A model generated the notes under the pieces. It did no database searches. It had not been told where the DNA came from and saw nothing but the letters and a program-made list of their open reading frames with translations. From assembly GCA_003224175.1 (NCBI GenBank), contig QHYQ01000300.1, positions 1 through 37,175 on the forward strand: DNA of 37,175 nt, given 5' to 3'. Below are positions 8,368-15,682 of this stretch, piece by piece (position 1 is the first letter of the stretch; every line of letters begins with the position of its first letter). The position numbers and the translations under genes were made by a program. This DNA is from Acidobacteriota bacterium. Lineage in GTDB: Bacteria > Acidobacteriota > Terriglobia > Acidiferrales > UBA7541.

Positions 8368-8718
8368 TCAGGAGGCCGGCGAGGAGAGCATGGCCAATAT
8401 GCGCGCCACAATGTCTTTCACTTGAACAGGCCTGAGAATCGTCTGGGCGCCAGGCAGTGGAGGGGCCGGACTCAGCCGGGAATCGATCACGAGAAGCGGC
8501 AATCGAGAACTCAGATTTTGCAGAGCCTGGCGCGTTTCGCTCTTGTGCAATTGCGCGCCATCCAAGACCAGCAGCGACGGAGCGATGCCCCCGGAAATCG
8601 TCCGGGCCATATCTTCGACCGTCTCCAGGCCCAAGGCTTCTATGCCCGTCTCCCGCAACTCGGCTCGCACGGCGCCGCGCAAGTCCCATTCGCCGGAAAC
8701 GATGAAGACGACCGGCAT
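8368..8718 (-). CDS. Degenerate receiver-domain protein
   Basis: The frame is open to 9030, but the part that resembles a protein begins at MPVVFIVSGEWDLRGAVRAE (ATG 8718, GGACGCGGG just upstream; ATG 8739 is an alternative). About 116 residues follow the alternating pattern of a CheY-like receiver: strand 1 VVFIVSG, strand 3 SLLVLDGAQLHK with a possible phospho-Asp, and QTILRPVQVKDIVARILAML at the end. The double acidic pocket after strand 1 is changed (SGEWD) and the conserved Lys of strand 5 is replaced (LRPVQ). It is therefore probably a pseudo-receiver that binds partners without normal phosphorylation. It is divergently transcribed from the efflux adaptor gene at 8858. Confidence 0.55.
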   Translation of the reverse strand: MPVVFIVSGEWDLRGAVRAELRETGIEALGLETVEDMARTISGGIAPSLLVLDGAQLHKSETRQALQNLSSRLPLLVIDSRLSPAPPLPGAQTILRPVQVKDIVARILAMLSSPAS

Positions 8719-8857
8719 CCCGCGTCCAGAATATAGCATCTCGCATAAGGGCGATAGCCGCGGGATTCCACATTCGCGCTTCCGGCTATTGAGTTTTGCT
8801 ACAATTTGCGCGTAACTTCGCCCCGGTGACGAAGGAAAACAGCAGAGTGAGGTTGGC

Positions 8858-10102
8858 ATGCGGACACTGAGCAGACGGGTGTGGTTGCTGCTTGGGTTCG
8901 CAATGGTTCTGGTCGTCTTTTTGTTGTATCTGAATAGCCGGCGCCCATCGGCTCGGGTGGCGGTGGTACAGGCTTCGCGCCAGACTTTTCGCTCGTCCAT
9001 TACCAGCAATGGCAAAGTGGAGCCGATCACGCCCTATTCGTTGCGCGCCAAGTTCGATAGCTTCGTCGACCGCATCATTGCAGCAGAAGGGAAGAACGTG
9101 AAGAAAGGCGACGTTCTGGTGACGCTGAACGACCGCGATATCCGGGCGCAGCTGGATCAAGCGCGCGCACAACTGGCTTCGCAGGAAGATGATCTCCGCG
9201 CCGCACGAGCCGGGGGGCGTGCCGACCAGTCCGCGAAGCTCGGCGCCGACTTGAGGTCCGCGGAGGCGGAACGGAATCTGTTAGAACGACAGCAGGAAAC
9301 GCTTACGAAGCTGGCCGCGCAAAATGCCGCGACGGCCCAAGAACTGGAGAGGAATCGCACTGCGCTCGAGCGCGCCGAGGCCGCGCTCGATCAGGCGCGC
9401 AAGGCCAAGCAAGAGTTCGAGCATCAAGTTGGCTTCGATCAAGGCCGGCTCGATCTGCTGGTGAAGCACTCCAAAGCGCTGGTGAATGATCTGGAAGATA
9501 AGGCGGATTCGACGCGCGTAGTGGCGCCGGCAAGCGGAACTCTCTATTCCTTCCCGGTGCATGCGGGAGATTTCGTACACACCGGTGACTTGCTGGCTGT
9601 AGTTGCGGATCTGCACGAGCTTAGAGTACGGGCCTATATCGATGAGCCGGAACTTGGGCAGTTAAAACCGGGTCAAACGGTCGTAGTCACCTGGGATGCC
9701 TTGCCCGGGCGCACATGGACTGGGAAGACGGAGATCCTGCCGCGGCAGGTGGTCGCACTCGGCACGCGCAACGTCGGCGAACTACTCTGTACGATTGCCA
9801 ACCAGGGGATGGAGTTGATTCCCAACACAACCGTCGACGTGCGCATCGAAATTAACGAACTAGCCGGCGCCCTGGTTGTGCCGCGGGGAGCAGTTCAAAT
9901 CGACGGCGCGCATCGCTACGTTTACCGCCTCGATGGCGGAAGGTTGCATCGCACGGAGATCCGCGTGGGCCTCTCGAACGCCACGCAATTCGAGGTGCTC
10001 TCGGGCATCAATGAGGGGGATACACTGGCGCTCCCCGGCGATACAACCTTGCGCAACAATATGGCGGTGCGCGTGGCGATTCCCGAATCCGAGTCGGAAT
10101 GA
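8858..10102 (+). CDS. HlyD/MacA-type efflux periplasmic adaptor (membrane fusion protein)
   Basis: The product is 414 residues with an N-terminal membrane anchor (VWLLLGFAMVLVVFLLYL). Then comes the usual adaptor layout: a lipoyl half (NGKVEPITPYSLRAKFDSFV and GKNVKKGDVLVTLND), a long alpha-helical coiled coil at about 95-215 rich in Ala, Gln and Arg, the returning lipoyl half (TRVVAPASGTLYSFPVHAGD), a beta barrel (LRVRAYIDEPELGQLKPGQ) and a membrane-proximal domain to the end. Such proteins bridge an inner-membrane pump and a TolC duct. It leads a set with a TPR gene (4-base overlap), a MacB-type permease and a TolC gene. A TACAAT box at 8800-8805 may be its -10 element, without a clear -35. 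Confidence 0.9.
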   Translation: MRTLSRRVWLLLGFAMVLVVFLLYLNSRRPSARVAVVQASRQTFRSSITSNGKVEPITPYSLRAKFDSFVDRIIAAEGKNVKKGDVLVTLNDRDIRAQLDQARAQLASQEDDLRAARAGGRADQSAKLGADLRSAEAERNLLERQQETLTKLAAQNAATAQELERNRTALERAEAALDQARKAKQEFEHQVGFDQGRLDLLVKHSKALVNDLEDKADSTRVVAPASGTLYSFPVHAGDFVHTGDLLAVVADLHELRVRAYIDEPELGQLKPGQTVVVTWDALPGRTWTGKTEILPRQVVALGTRNVGELLCTIANQGMELIPNTTVDVRIEINELAGALVVPRGAVQIDGAHRYVYRLDGGRLHRTEIRVGLSNATQFEVLSGINEGDTLALPGDTTLRNNMAVRVAIPESESE

Positions 10103-11118
10103 AGCAGACGACCCTTTCTCTCGCTTATCTCTTCCTTGGTGCGCTTTCAGCCGGATTGCTGATGACCGCCCCGCTGGGTGCGGGCGCGGCGGTGCGTGAA
10201 CTGCCAGCCGACATCGAGCGGCTGTACAACGGAGGCCTCTATCGCCAGGCAGCGGAATCGCTGAATGCCGCTATTCAGCGCGAGCCGCAAGAATCTTCGC
10301 TGCATTATTGGCTGGGCCGTTGTTTCTATGAGCTGCGCGATTATAACCGCGCAATCTCCAGCCTGGAACGGGCCATCGCTCTTGAACCCGATCGCTCCGA
10401 TTATCACGACTGGCTCGGAAAGTCCTATGGCCGCAAGGCCGAGGAAACAAACCGATTCAGCGCCTTTTCCTCAATATCCCTGGCCCACAAGACGCATCGC
10501 GAATTCGAGGCCGCCGTGCGGTTGGACGCGAACAACCTGGAAGCGCAACGAGACCTGATCCGCTATCTGCTGAACGCGCCAGGTATCGTCGGTGGGAGCG
10601 AAGGAGGAGCGCAACAGCGCGTACGCGCCCTCGGCGCGCTGGATCCCATAGAAGGAGCGCTGGCGCAGGCCGAGCTCTTCGCTTCCCGCAAGAAATTCGA
10701 TGCGGCCAGCCAGGAGTACCGGAAAGTTTTGGAAATGATGCCGGATCGCATCGGCGTGTATTTCGAAATTGCCGAGTATTATCGAGATCACGGCGATGCT
10801 GCGCGAATGTCGGAGGCCGTGGAGACCGGGGCGCCACTGGCGCCATCCGATCATCGTCTGGATTATTATCGTGGCATCGCGTTGATATTAGGGAATCAGG
10901 ATCCCACCGAAGCGGAGAGAGAGCTTCGCCACTATCTCGACAGCGTGCCCGACAATGCTAATGTCCCCTCCCATTCGACCGCCCACGAATGGCTGGGCAC
11001 CCTTTACGAAAGAGAAGGACAATTGGACAAGGCGGTGCAGGAATTTCAGGCCGCTCTGATACTTGATCCTCGCAATAAAGAGGCCGGAGAGTCATTGAAA
11101 GCACTGAAGAGGAGATAG
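10099..11118 (+). CDS. Secreted TPR protein in the efflux operon
   Basis: The start ATG overlaps the adaptor stop as ATGA (10099-10102), so the two are translationally coupled. The 339-residue product has a signal peptide (LAYLFLGALSAGLLMTAPLGAGA) and about seven TPR-like helical pairs, for example SSLHYWLGRCFYELRDYNRA, LDYYRGIALILG and AHEWLGTLYEREGQLDKAVQ. It should be periplasmic. Its position between the adaptor and the permease, where an ABC ATPase is often found in MacAB-like operons, suggests a role in assembling the exporter or binding its cargo. That role is inference; TPR proteins of this kind have no fixed function. Confidence 0.85.
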   Translation: MKQTTLSLAYLFLGALSAGLLMTAPLGAGAAVRELPADIERLYNGGLYRQAAESLNAAIQREPQESSLHYWLGRCFYELRDYNRAISSLERAIALEPDRSDYHDWLGKSYGRKAEETNRFSAFSSISLAHKTHREFEAAVRLDANNLEAQRDLIRYLLNAPGIVGGSEGGAQQRVRALGALDPIEGALAQAELFASRKKFDAASQEYRKVLEMMPDRIGVYFEIAEYYRDHGDAARMSEAVETGAPLAPSDHRLDYYRGIALILGNQDPTEAERELRHYLDSVPDNANVPSHSTAHEWLGTLYEREGQLDKAVQEFQAALILDPRNKEAGESLKALKRR

Positions 11119-11228
11119 TAGCGGCCCGGCGCTCGATTCCCGGTGGCGTTACGACAGAGTAGCAGACCCGTCGCAAGGCCCTGCATTTCTGCTAGAGTCA
11201 TTATTGATTTGCTGCCGAAGGTGGTCGG

Positions 11229-12177
11229 ATGCTGCCCCGGGAGACTTGGCGCGTTGCGGTTGACGCGCTGTGGTCGAATAAACTGCGCGCGATTTTGACC
11301 ACGCTGGGCGTGGTCATAGGGAGTGCCTGCATTGTGCTGGTGGTGACGGTAGCGGTTACGGGGAGGCGCTACGATCCTCAAGGGCCGGTTTCTGGATGCC
11401 ATCGACGAGCAGTCTCGCAGTAAGGTCTGCTTGATCACCGATCAACTGGCAAGCCTTGTTTTTCCAAACGAAGACCCGATTGGAAAAAGCCTGCGCGTCG
11501 GTCAGATTAGCTTTACGGTTGTGGGTGTTTTCCGGGAGCGCGTGGGAACGTTTGGCCTTTCCGAAATACAGCGCTACACGGTCCTGGTGCCCTTCTCTCT
11601 CATGCTGTACTACACCGGGGATGACGCTGTGGAAATTCTGTACGCCCAAGCGGACGGCCCCGAAGATGTGGTCCTGGTCACCAGCCAGGTGGGAGAACTG
11701 CTTCGTAGCCGCCATTCGCGGACGGCTACGTACGTGGTGCAGAATTTGAGCGCGATTCTGGATGCAGCGCGGCGCATTGGCACGGCGCTGACGGTGGTGT
11801 TGCTGGTGATCGGGTTCATCGCGCTGATGGTGAGCGGCATCGGCATCATGAACATCATGCTGGTGACCGTGACGGAGCGCACGCGGGAGATCGGAATTCG
11901 CAAGGCCATCGGCGCGCGCCGCCAAGAGATTCTTTTTCAATTTTTGATCGAGGCGCTCCTGATGAGCGGCATTGGGTCCCTCATGGGAGTTCTGATCGCG
12001 CTGGCTATCCCGGTGATGGTGCGCCCGCTGTTGCCGGGCAATCTGCGTGTTCCCGTGCCGTGGTTGTCCGTGGTGGTGGCTTTCGTGGTGGCTTGCTCGA
12101 CGGGCCTGTTCTTCGGCTATCTGCCCGCCGATAAAGCGGCTCGGTTACAACCTACAGAGTCGCTTCGCTATGAGTAA
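11229..12177 (+). pseudogene. MacB-type ABC permease with internal deletion and frameshift
   Basis: The first 48 codons from ATG 11229 give a good MacB permease N-terminus: WRVAVDALWSNKLRAILTTL and GVVIGSACIVLVVTVAVTG, up to GRRY near 11372. The same frame then turns into unrelated residues and stops at 11423. A different frame resumes at once with TILKGRFLDAIDEQSRSKVC and continues through the intact second half to 12177. That half has the periplasmic end, three membrane segments, GIGIMNIMLVTVTERTREIG and IRKAIGARR, typical of MacB/FtsX permeases. Full-length relatives have roughly 90-100 residues of periplasmic domain between these points, from memory. A segment is therefore missing and the frame is changed at about 11370-11376. 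The exporter would be non-functional if the sequence is right. Confidence 0.75.
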
Positions 12178-12201
12178 TCGATATCAGGAGGCGTAGGCGC
12201 G

Positions 12202-13575
12202 ATGCAGCGAGAAAACAACTGTTTCCACCAAGAGCACCACAGCCGGAAAAGGAAGGTGGGGCTCTCCGCCCGAACCAAGACAGCGTTTATTGTGCTGCTC
12301 GTTTGTGCCGCCGGCGCCTGCCCGGGAATGGCGCAAACGGCGGGAGAGCTTGCGCCGCTGCGCTTCACGTTAAAGGAGGCGGTGACGACGTCTCTGCAAA
12401 AAAGCCGCGAGATCTCGCTCGCCCGGCTGCAATATGAGACTTCGCGCCAGGAGGCGGGTCTGACGCGTTCCCAGTTTCTTCCCAACCTGTACACCGGTTC
12501 GGGAGTGGCCTACACCAGCGGTTTCCCACTACTGGCCGGCGGCGGCGCTCCCGCTCTCTTCAACCTCACCTACAATCAGGAACTGTTCAACCTCCCCGCA
12601 CGAGGGGACGTGCGCGCTGAAGAGCAAAAGGCGGAGCAGCGGCGATTGACAATGGATGGTGTTCGCGACAGCGTGATTCAACGAACGGTCTCCGCATATT
12701 TGCAACTGGCCAAGGTTCGGCGCCAGCTCGAGCTTTTGCGGAGCGAGCGCCAGAGCGCGCAAAAGATCCTGGACTACACGCGCCAGCGAATGCAGGCGGG
12801 TTATGAATTGCCCATCGAAGTGACCCGCGCCCAATTGACGGCCGCCCAGGTGGAACAGCGACTGGCACAACTGGAAGATCAGCAGGAGACCGCGGCCGAC
12901 CAGCTTCGACTCCTGCTCGCTCTGGAACCGGACCAGCCCATCGAAGTGACCGCCGAGAATATCCCGCCGGCTGCCGATCAAACGATCAGCAATTTGGTGG
13001 CAGAGGCGCTGCGCAATAACCCCGAAGTTAAAGAGGCGGAATCGGAGCGCACGGCCAGCGAGGAGCGTTTGAAGGGCGAGCGTGGAGGATACTGGCCCAC
13101 CATCGGACTGATCGGGCAATATAATCTCCTGGGGAAGTTCAACAACTACGACCAATTCTTCAACAAGTTTCAACGCAATAACTTCATCGCCGGAATCGAC
13201 GTCAAGATTCCCATTTTCGCCTCGCATACGGGCGCGGCGATATCTTTCGCGCGAGCCAATTTGACGGCTTCGCAAATGCAGGTGGAGAACAAGCGAGCGC
13301 AGGTCTCGCTGGAAGTGCGTCACAAGGCACGCCAAGCGCGGGAAATGGATATGAATCGAGAGGTAGCGCGCCTGGAACTGGAATTGGCGCAACAGAATCT
13401 GCAAGTACTGCAATCACAGTTTCAACAGGGGCGCGCCAGTATTCGCGATCTGGAAGGCGGGCAGCTCGACGAAAACGAGAAGTGGCTTGCCTTTCTCGAT
13501 GCAGAGTACGCGCACCAGCAAGCTGAGCTTGAGCTGCTGCGCACCACGGGGCAATTGGCGCAAGCCTTCCAGTAA
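12202..13575 (+). CDS. TolC family outer-membrane efflux protein
   Basis: The product is 457 residues, the usual TolC-family size. The ATG at 12202 follows AGGAGG. A long N-terminus precedes a hydrophobic signal (AFIVLLVCAAGACPGMAQT). The body shows the two-repeat TolC plan: FTLKEAVTTSLQKSREISLA opens repeat 1 and ISNLVAEALRNNPEVKEAES opens repeat 2, each followed by long helices rich in Gln, Arg, Ala and Glu. Between them lie hydrophobic strands (YTGSGVAYTSGFPLLAGGG; YWPTIGLIGQYNLLGKFNNY). It would form the trimeric outer-membrane duct for the adaptor at 8858. It follows the broken permease after 24 bases and probably ends the operon at a hairpin downstream. Confidence 0.9.
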   Translation: MQRENNCFHQEHHSRKRKVGLSARTKTAFIVLLVCAAGACPGMAQTAGELAPLRFTLKEAVTTSLQKSREISLARLQYETSRQEAGLTRSQFLPNLYTGSGVAYTSGFPLLAGGGAPALFNLTYNQELFNLPARGDVRAEEQKAEQRRLTMDGVRDSVIQRTVSAYLQLAKVRRQLELLRSERQSAQKILDYTRQRMQAGYELPIEVTRAQLTAAQVEQRLAQLEDQQETAADQLRLLLALEPDQPIEVTAENIPPAADQTISNLVAEALRNNPEVKEAESERTASEERLKGERGGYWPTIGLIGQYNLLGKFNNYDQFFNKFQRNNFIAGIDVKIPIFASHTGAAISFARANLTASQMQVENKRAQVSLEVRHKARQAREMDMNREVARLELELAQQNLQVLQSQFQQGRASIRDLEGGQLDENEKWLAFLDAEYAHQQAELELLRTTGQLAQAFQ

Positions 13576-13598
13576 GAAATCGCCTACCGATGGCCCTA

Positions 13599-13626
13599 TC
13601 GACGTACGGCCAGAGTCGGATACAAT
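13599..13626 (+). promoter_or_regulatory. Candidate promoter for hpnJ and downstream genes
   Basis: TCGACG (13599-13604) and TACAAT (13621-13626) are 16 bases apart, about 107 bases before the hpnJ GTG. The -10 matches 5 of 6 consensus bases, the -35 only 4. It directly precedes the stem-loop at 13638. Confidence 0.3.
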
Positions 13627-13637
13627 GGGCTGTTTCC

Positions 13638-13684
13638 GGAGCACGGCGATTCCGGGTTAGCCTGGACTTTGTGCTCCTGTTTTT
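13638..13684 (+). terminator. Stem-loop with T-run between tolC and hpnJ
   Basis: GGAGCAC (13638-13644) is perfectly complementary to GTGCTCC (13671-13677), and a smaller hairpin (CCGGG-TTAG-CCTGG, one G-U pair) sits in the loop. A run of five T follows at 13680-13684. It can be read as the terminator of the tolC operon, 60 bases after its stop. Because a possible promoter lies just upstream, it could instead be a leader attenuator for hpnJ. Confidence 0.4.
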
Positions 13685-13732
13685 GTTAGAGACCGGATAT
13701 TTAGAAAGAGCATCTGGAAAGGACGTCGGCGA

Positions 13733-15193
13733 GTGAAGCATACCCTTTTTCTCAACCCTCCCAGCTATGAGGGATTTGATGGAGGCGCCGGGTCACGCTA
13801 TCAGGCACGGCGGGAGATCCGTTCGTTCTGGTATCCCACGTGGCTCGCGCAGCCGGCGGCTATGGTTCCCGGCAGCCGGCTTATTGATGCTCCTCCCGAC
13901 GGGCTGACCGTCGAACAGGTGGCCCCGCTGGCCCGAGATTATGAGCTGGCCGTGCTGCACACCAGCACGCCCTCGTTCGGAAATGACGCGCGTTTCGCCG
14001 AGCGGCTGAAGGAGGAAAATCCGCGAATCGAAGTCGGCATGGTCGGGGCGCACGTGGGCGTTCTGCCGCTGCAATCGCTCAACGGCGCGCCGGCCGTGGA
14101 TTGGGTGGCGCTAGGTGAATTCGACTATACCTGCGCGGAGATCGCCGCCGGAAAACCGCTCCATGAGGTGCAGGGCATAGCCTATCGTGACCGCGGGGAG
14201 ATTCGTATCACTCCTGCAAGGCCCACCATCGAGAACATGGATGCTTTGCCGAATGTGGTCGAGGTATACAAGCGAGATCTAACGATCGAGAACTACTTCA
14301 TTGGCTACCTGCAGCACCCCTATGTCTCGTTGTATACGGGCCGGGGTTGCCGTTCGAAGTGCACGTTCTGCCTCTGGCCACAAACGCTGGGCGGGCACCG
14401 CTATCGCGTGCGCAGCGCCGATAGCGTGGAAGCGGAAATGGCCGCGGCGAAGAAATATTTCCCGCAGGTGCGGGAATTTTTCTTCGACGATGATACGTTC
14501 ACCGATGATTTGCCGCGCGCCGAGGAGATTGCGCGCCGTTTGGGTCGGCTGGGCATAACCTGGTCGTGTAATGCCAAAGCCAATGTCCCGCGGAGAACGC
14601 TGGAAATTCTGCGCGCCAACGGGCTGCGGCTGCTTCTGGTGGGCTACGAATCCGGCAATCAGCAAATTCTGAACAACATCAAGAAGGGCACTCGCATCGA
14701 TATCGCGCGCGAATTCACGCGGAATTGCAGAGAATTGGGGATCACCATTCACGGCACGTTTATCCTGGGCTTGCCCGGTGAAACGCCGGAGACTATTCGT
14801 GAGACGATCCGCTTTGCGTGCGAGATCGAGCCGGAAACCATTCAGGTTTCGCTGGCCGCCCCTTATCCCGGCACGGAGCTTTATCGCCAAGCGCAGGAAC
14901 AAGGCTGGCTGCAGATTCAGACCGGCGAACTGGTAGATACGCACGGCGTGCAAGTCGCCGCGTTGAGCTTCCCCACGCTGTCTTCCACGCTAATCTTCGA
15001 TTCGGTGGAGGAGTTTTATCGGAAGTTCTATTTCCGCCCGCGCAAGATTTTCTCGCTGGTGGGCGGAATGGTCCGCAGTCCCGAAGTGATGCGGCGGCGC
15101 TTGCGTGAGGGAGTGGAGTTCTTCCGTTTTCTGCATGAACGCAAGAAGACGGCGCAACCTTCTCCCGCCGCAATCAGCACCGCGGCAAGCTAA
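13733..15193 (+). CDS. hpnJ: Hopanoid biosynthesis B12-binding radical SAM protein HpnJ
   Basis: The 486-residue product starts at GTG 13733 with GGAAAGGA about 10 bases upstream. It opens MKHTLFLNPPSYEGFDGGAG, typical of HpnJ. Residues 1-160 form the Rossmann-like cobalamin-binding domain (LAVLHTSTPSFGNDARFAE; VGMVGAHVGVLP). The radical SAM core follows with the [4Fe-4S] ligands Cys206, Cys210 and Cys213 in GCRSKCTFCLWPQ, then FFFDDDTFTDD, LLLVGYESGNQQILNNIKKG and HGTFILGLPGETPETI. HpnJ acts on the sugar of glucosaminyl bacteriohopanetetrol to make the cyclitol ether (established in Burkholderia genetics). The hpnI glycosyltransferase lies two genes downstream on the same strand, which fits. 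HpnK, the expected deacetylase between the two steps, is not in the window. Confidence 0.9.
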   Translation: MKHTLFLNPPSYEGFDGGAGSRYQARREIRSFWYPTWLAQPAAMVPGSRLIDAPPDGLTVEQVAPLARDYELAVLHTSTPSFGNDARFAERLKEENPRIEVGMVGAHVGVLPLQSLNGAPAVDWVALGEFDYTCAEIAAGKPLHEVQGIAYRDRGEIRITPARPTIENMDALPNVVEVYKRDLTIENYFIGYLQHPYVSLYTGRGCRSKCTFCLWPQTLGGHRYRVRSADSVEAEMAAAKKYFPQVREFFFDDDTFTDDLPRAEEIARRLGRLGITWSCNAKANVPRRTLEILRANGLRLLLVGYESGNQQILNNIKKGTRIDIAREFTRNCRELGITIHGTFILGLPGETPETIRETIRFACEIEPETIQVSLAAPYPGTELYRQAQEQGWLQIQTGELVDTHGVQVAALSFPTLSSTLIFDSVEEFYRKFYFRPRKIFSLVGGMVRSPEVMRRRLREGVEFFRFLHERKKTAQPSPAAISTAAS

Positions 15194-15225
15194 GGGGCGC
15201 TTCTCGTCATTCATTTCCCGCCAAT

Positions 15226-15672
15226 ATGGAACAGACCATTTCTTCGACCAGAACGTTGAAGGCGAAGACATACATTCTCCTGTTTTTGATGATCGCGCTG
15301 GGTTCGGTCGGGAACACGATCCTGGACAAGGGCATGAAAAGCCTGGGGCCGATCGATTTTTCGACTCGCTCCGCAGTTTGGCAAGGAGTCTTTCATACGT
15401 TCACAAACGGCACGATCTGGCTGGGCATTTGCTGCATGTTGCTTTTTATGGTGTGCCATATGCTGGTGCTCTCCTGGGCGGACTACAGCTTTGTCATGCT
15501 ATTTTCGGCGATCACTTACGCGCTGGTTCCGCTGCTCGGATATATCTGGCTCGGAGAGTACGTGCCGGTCGCGCGCAGAATTGGTATTGTCCTGATCGTG
15601 TTCGGAGTCTTTTTGGTCAGCCGCACGCCGCCGCGAACCACTCCACCCATTTCGGACCGCTCCGTAAGCTGA
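15226..15672 (+). CDS. DMT/EamA-like half-transporter between hpnJ and hpnI
   Basis: The product has 148 residues and about four membrane helices: YILLFLMIALGSVGNTILDK, IWLGICCMLLFMVCHMLVL, YSFVMLFSAITYALVPLLG and IGIVLIVFGVFLVS. The turn YIWLGEYVPVARRIG between helices 3 and 4 is the usual (L)xE...(R)xxG feature of drug/metabolite transporter half units. It resembles in plan the N-terminal part of the next protein, where YPVSFVVPATSLAYV and FLLRERLSAIRWAGVA align. Two such halves commonly work as a heterodimer, as ArnE and ArnF do when they flip aminoarabinose-undecaprenyl phosphate. By position I infer a partner for the fused half at 15683. The substrate is unproven. The ribosome site before ATG 15226 is weak. 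Confidence 0.75.
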   Translation: MEQTISSTRTLKAKTYILLFLMIALGSVGNTILDKGMKSLGPIDFSTRSAVWQGVFHTFTNGTIWLGICCMLLFMVCHMLVLSWADYSFVMLFSAITYALVPLLGYIWLGEYVPVARRIGIVLIVFGVFLVSRTPPRTTPPISDRSVS

Positions 15673-15682
15673 TCGGAATTCA

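Noticed and set aside
13638-13684. Cobalamin riboswitch before the B12-dependent hpnJ
   Set aside because: No B12-box-like sequence or multi-helix core; only one nested stem-loop and a T-run are present.
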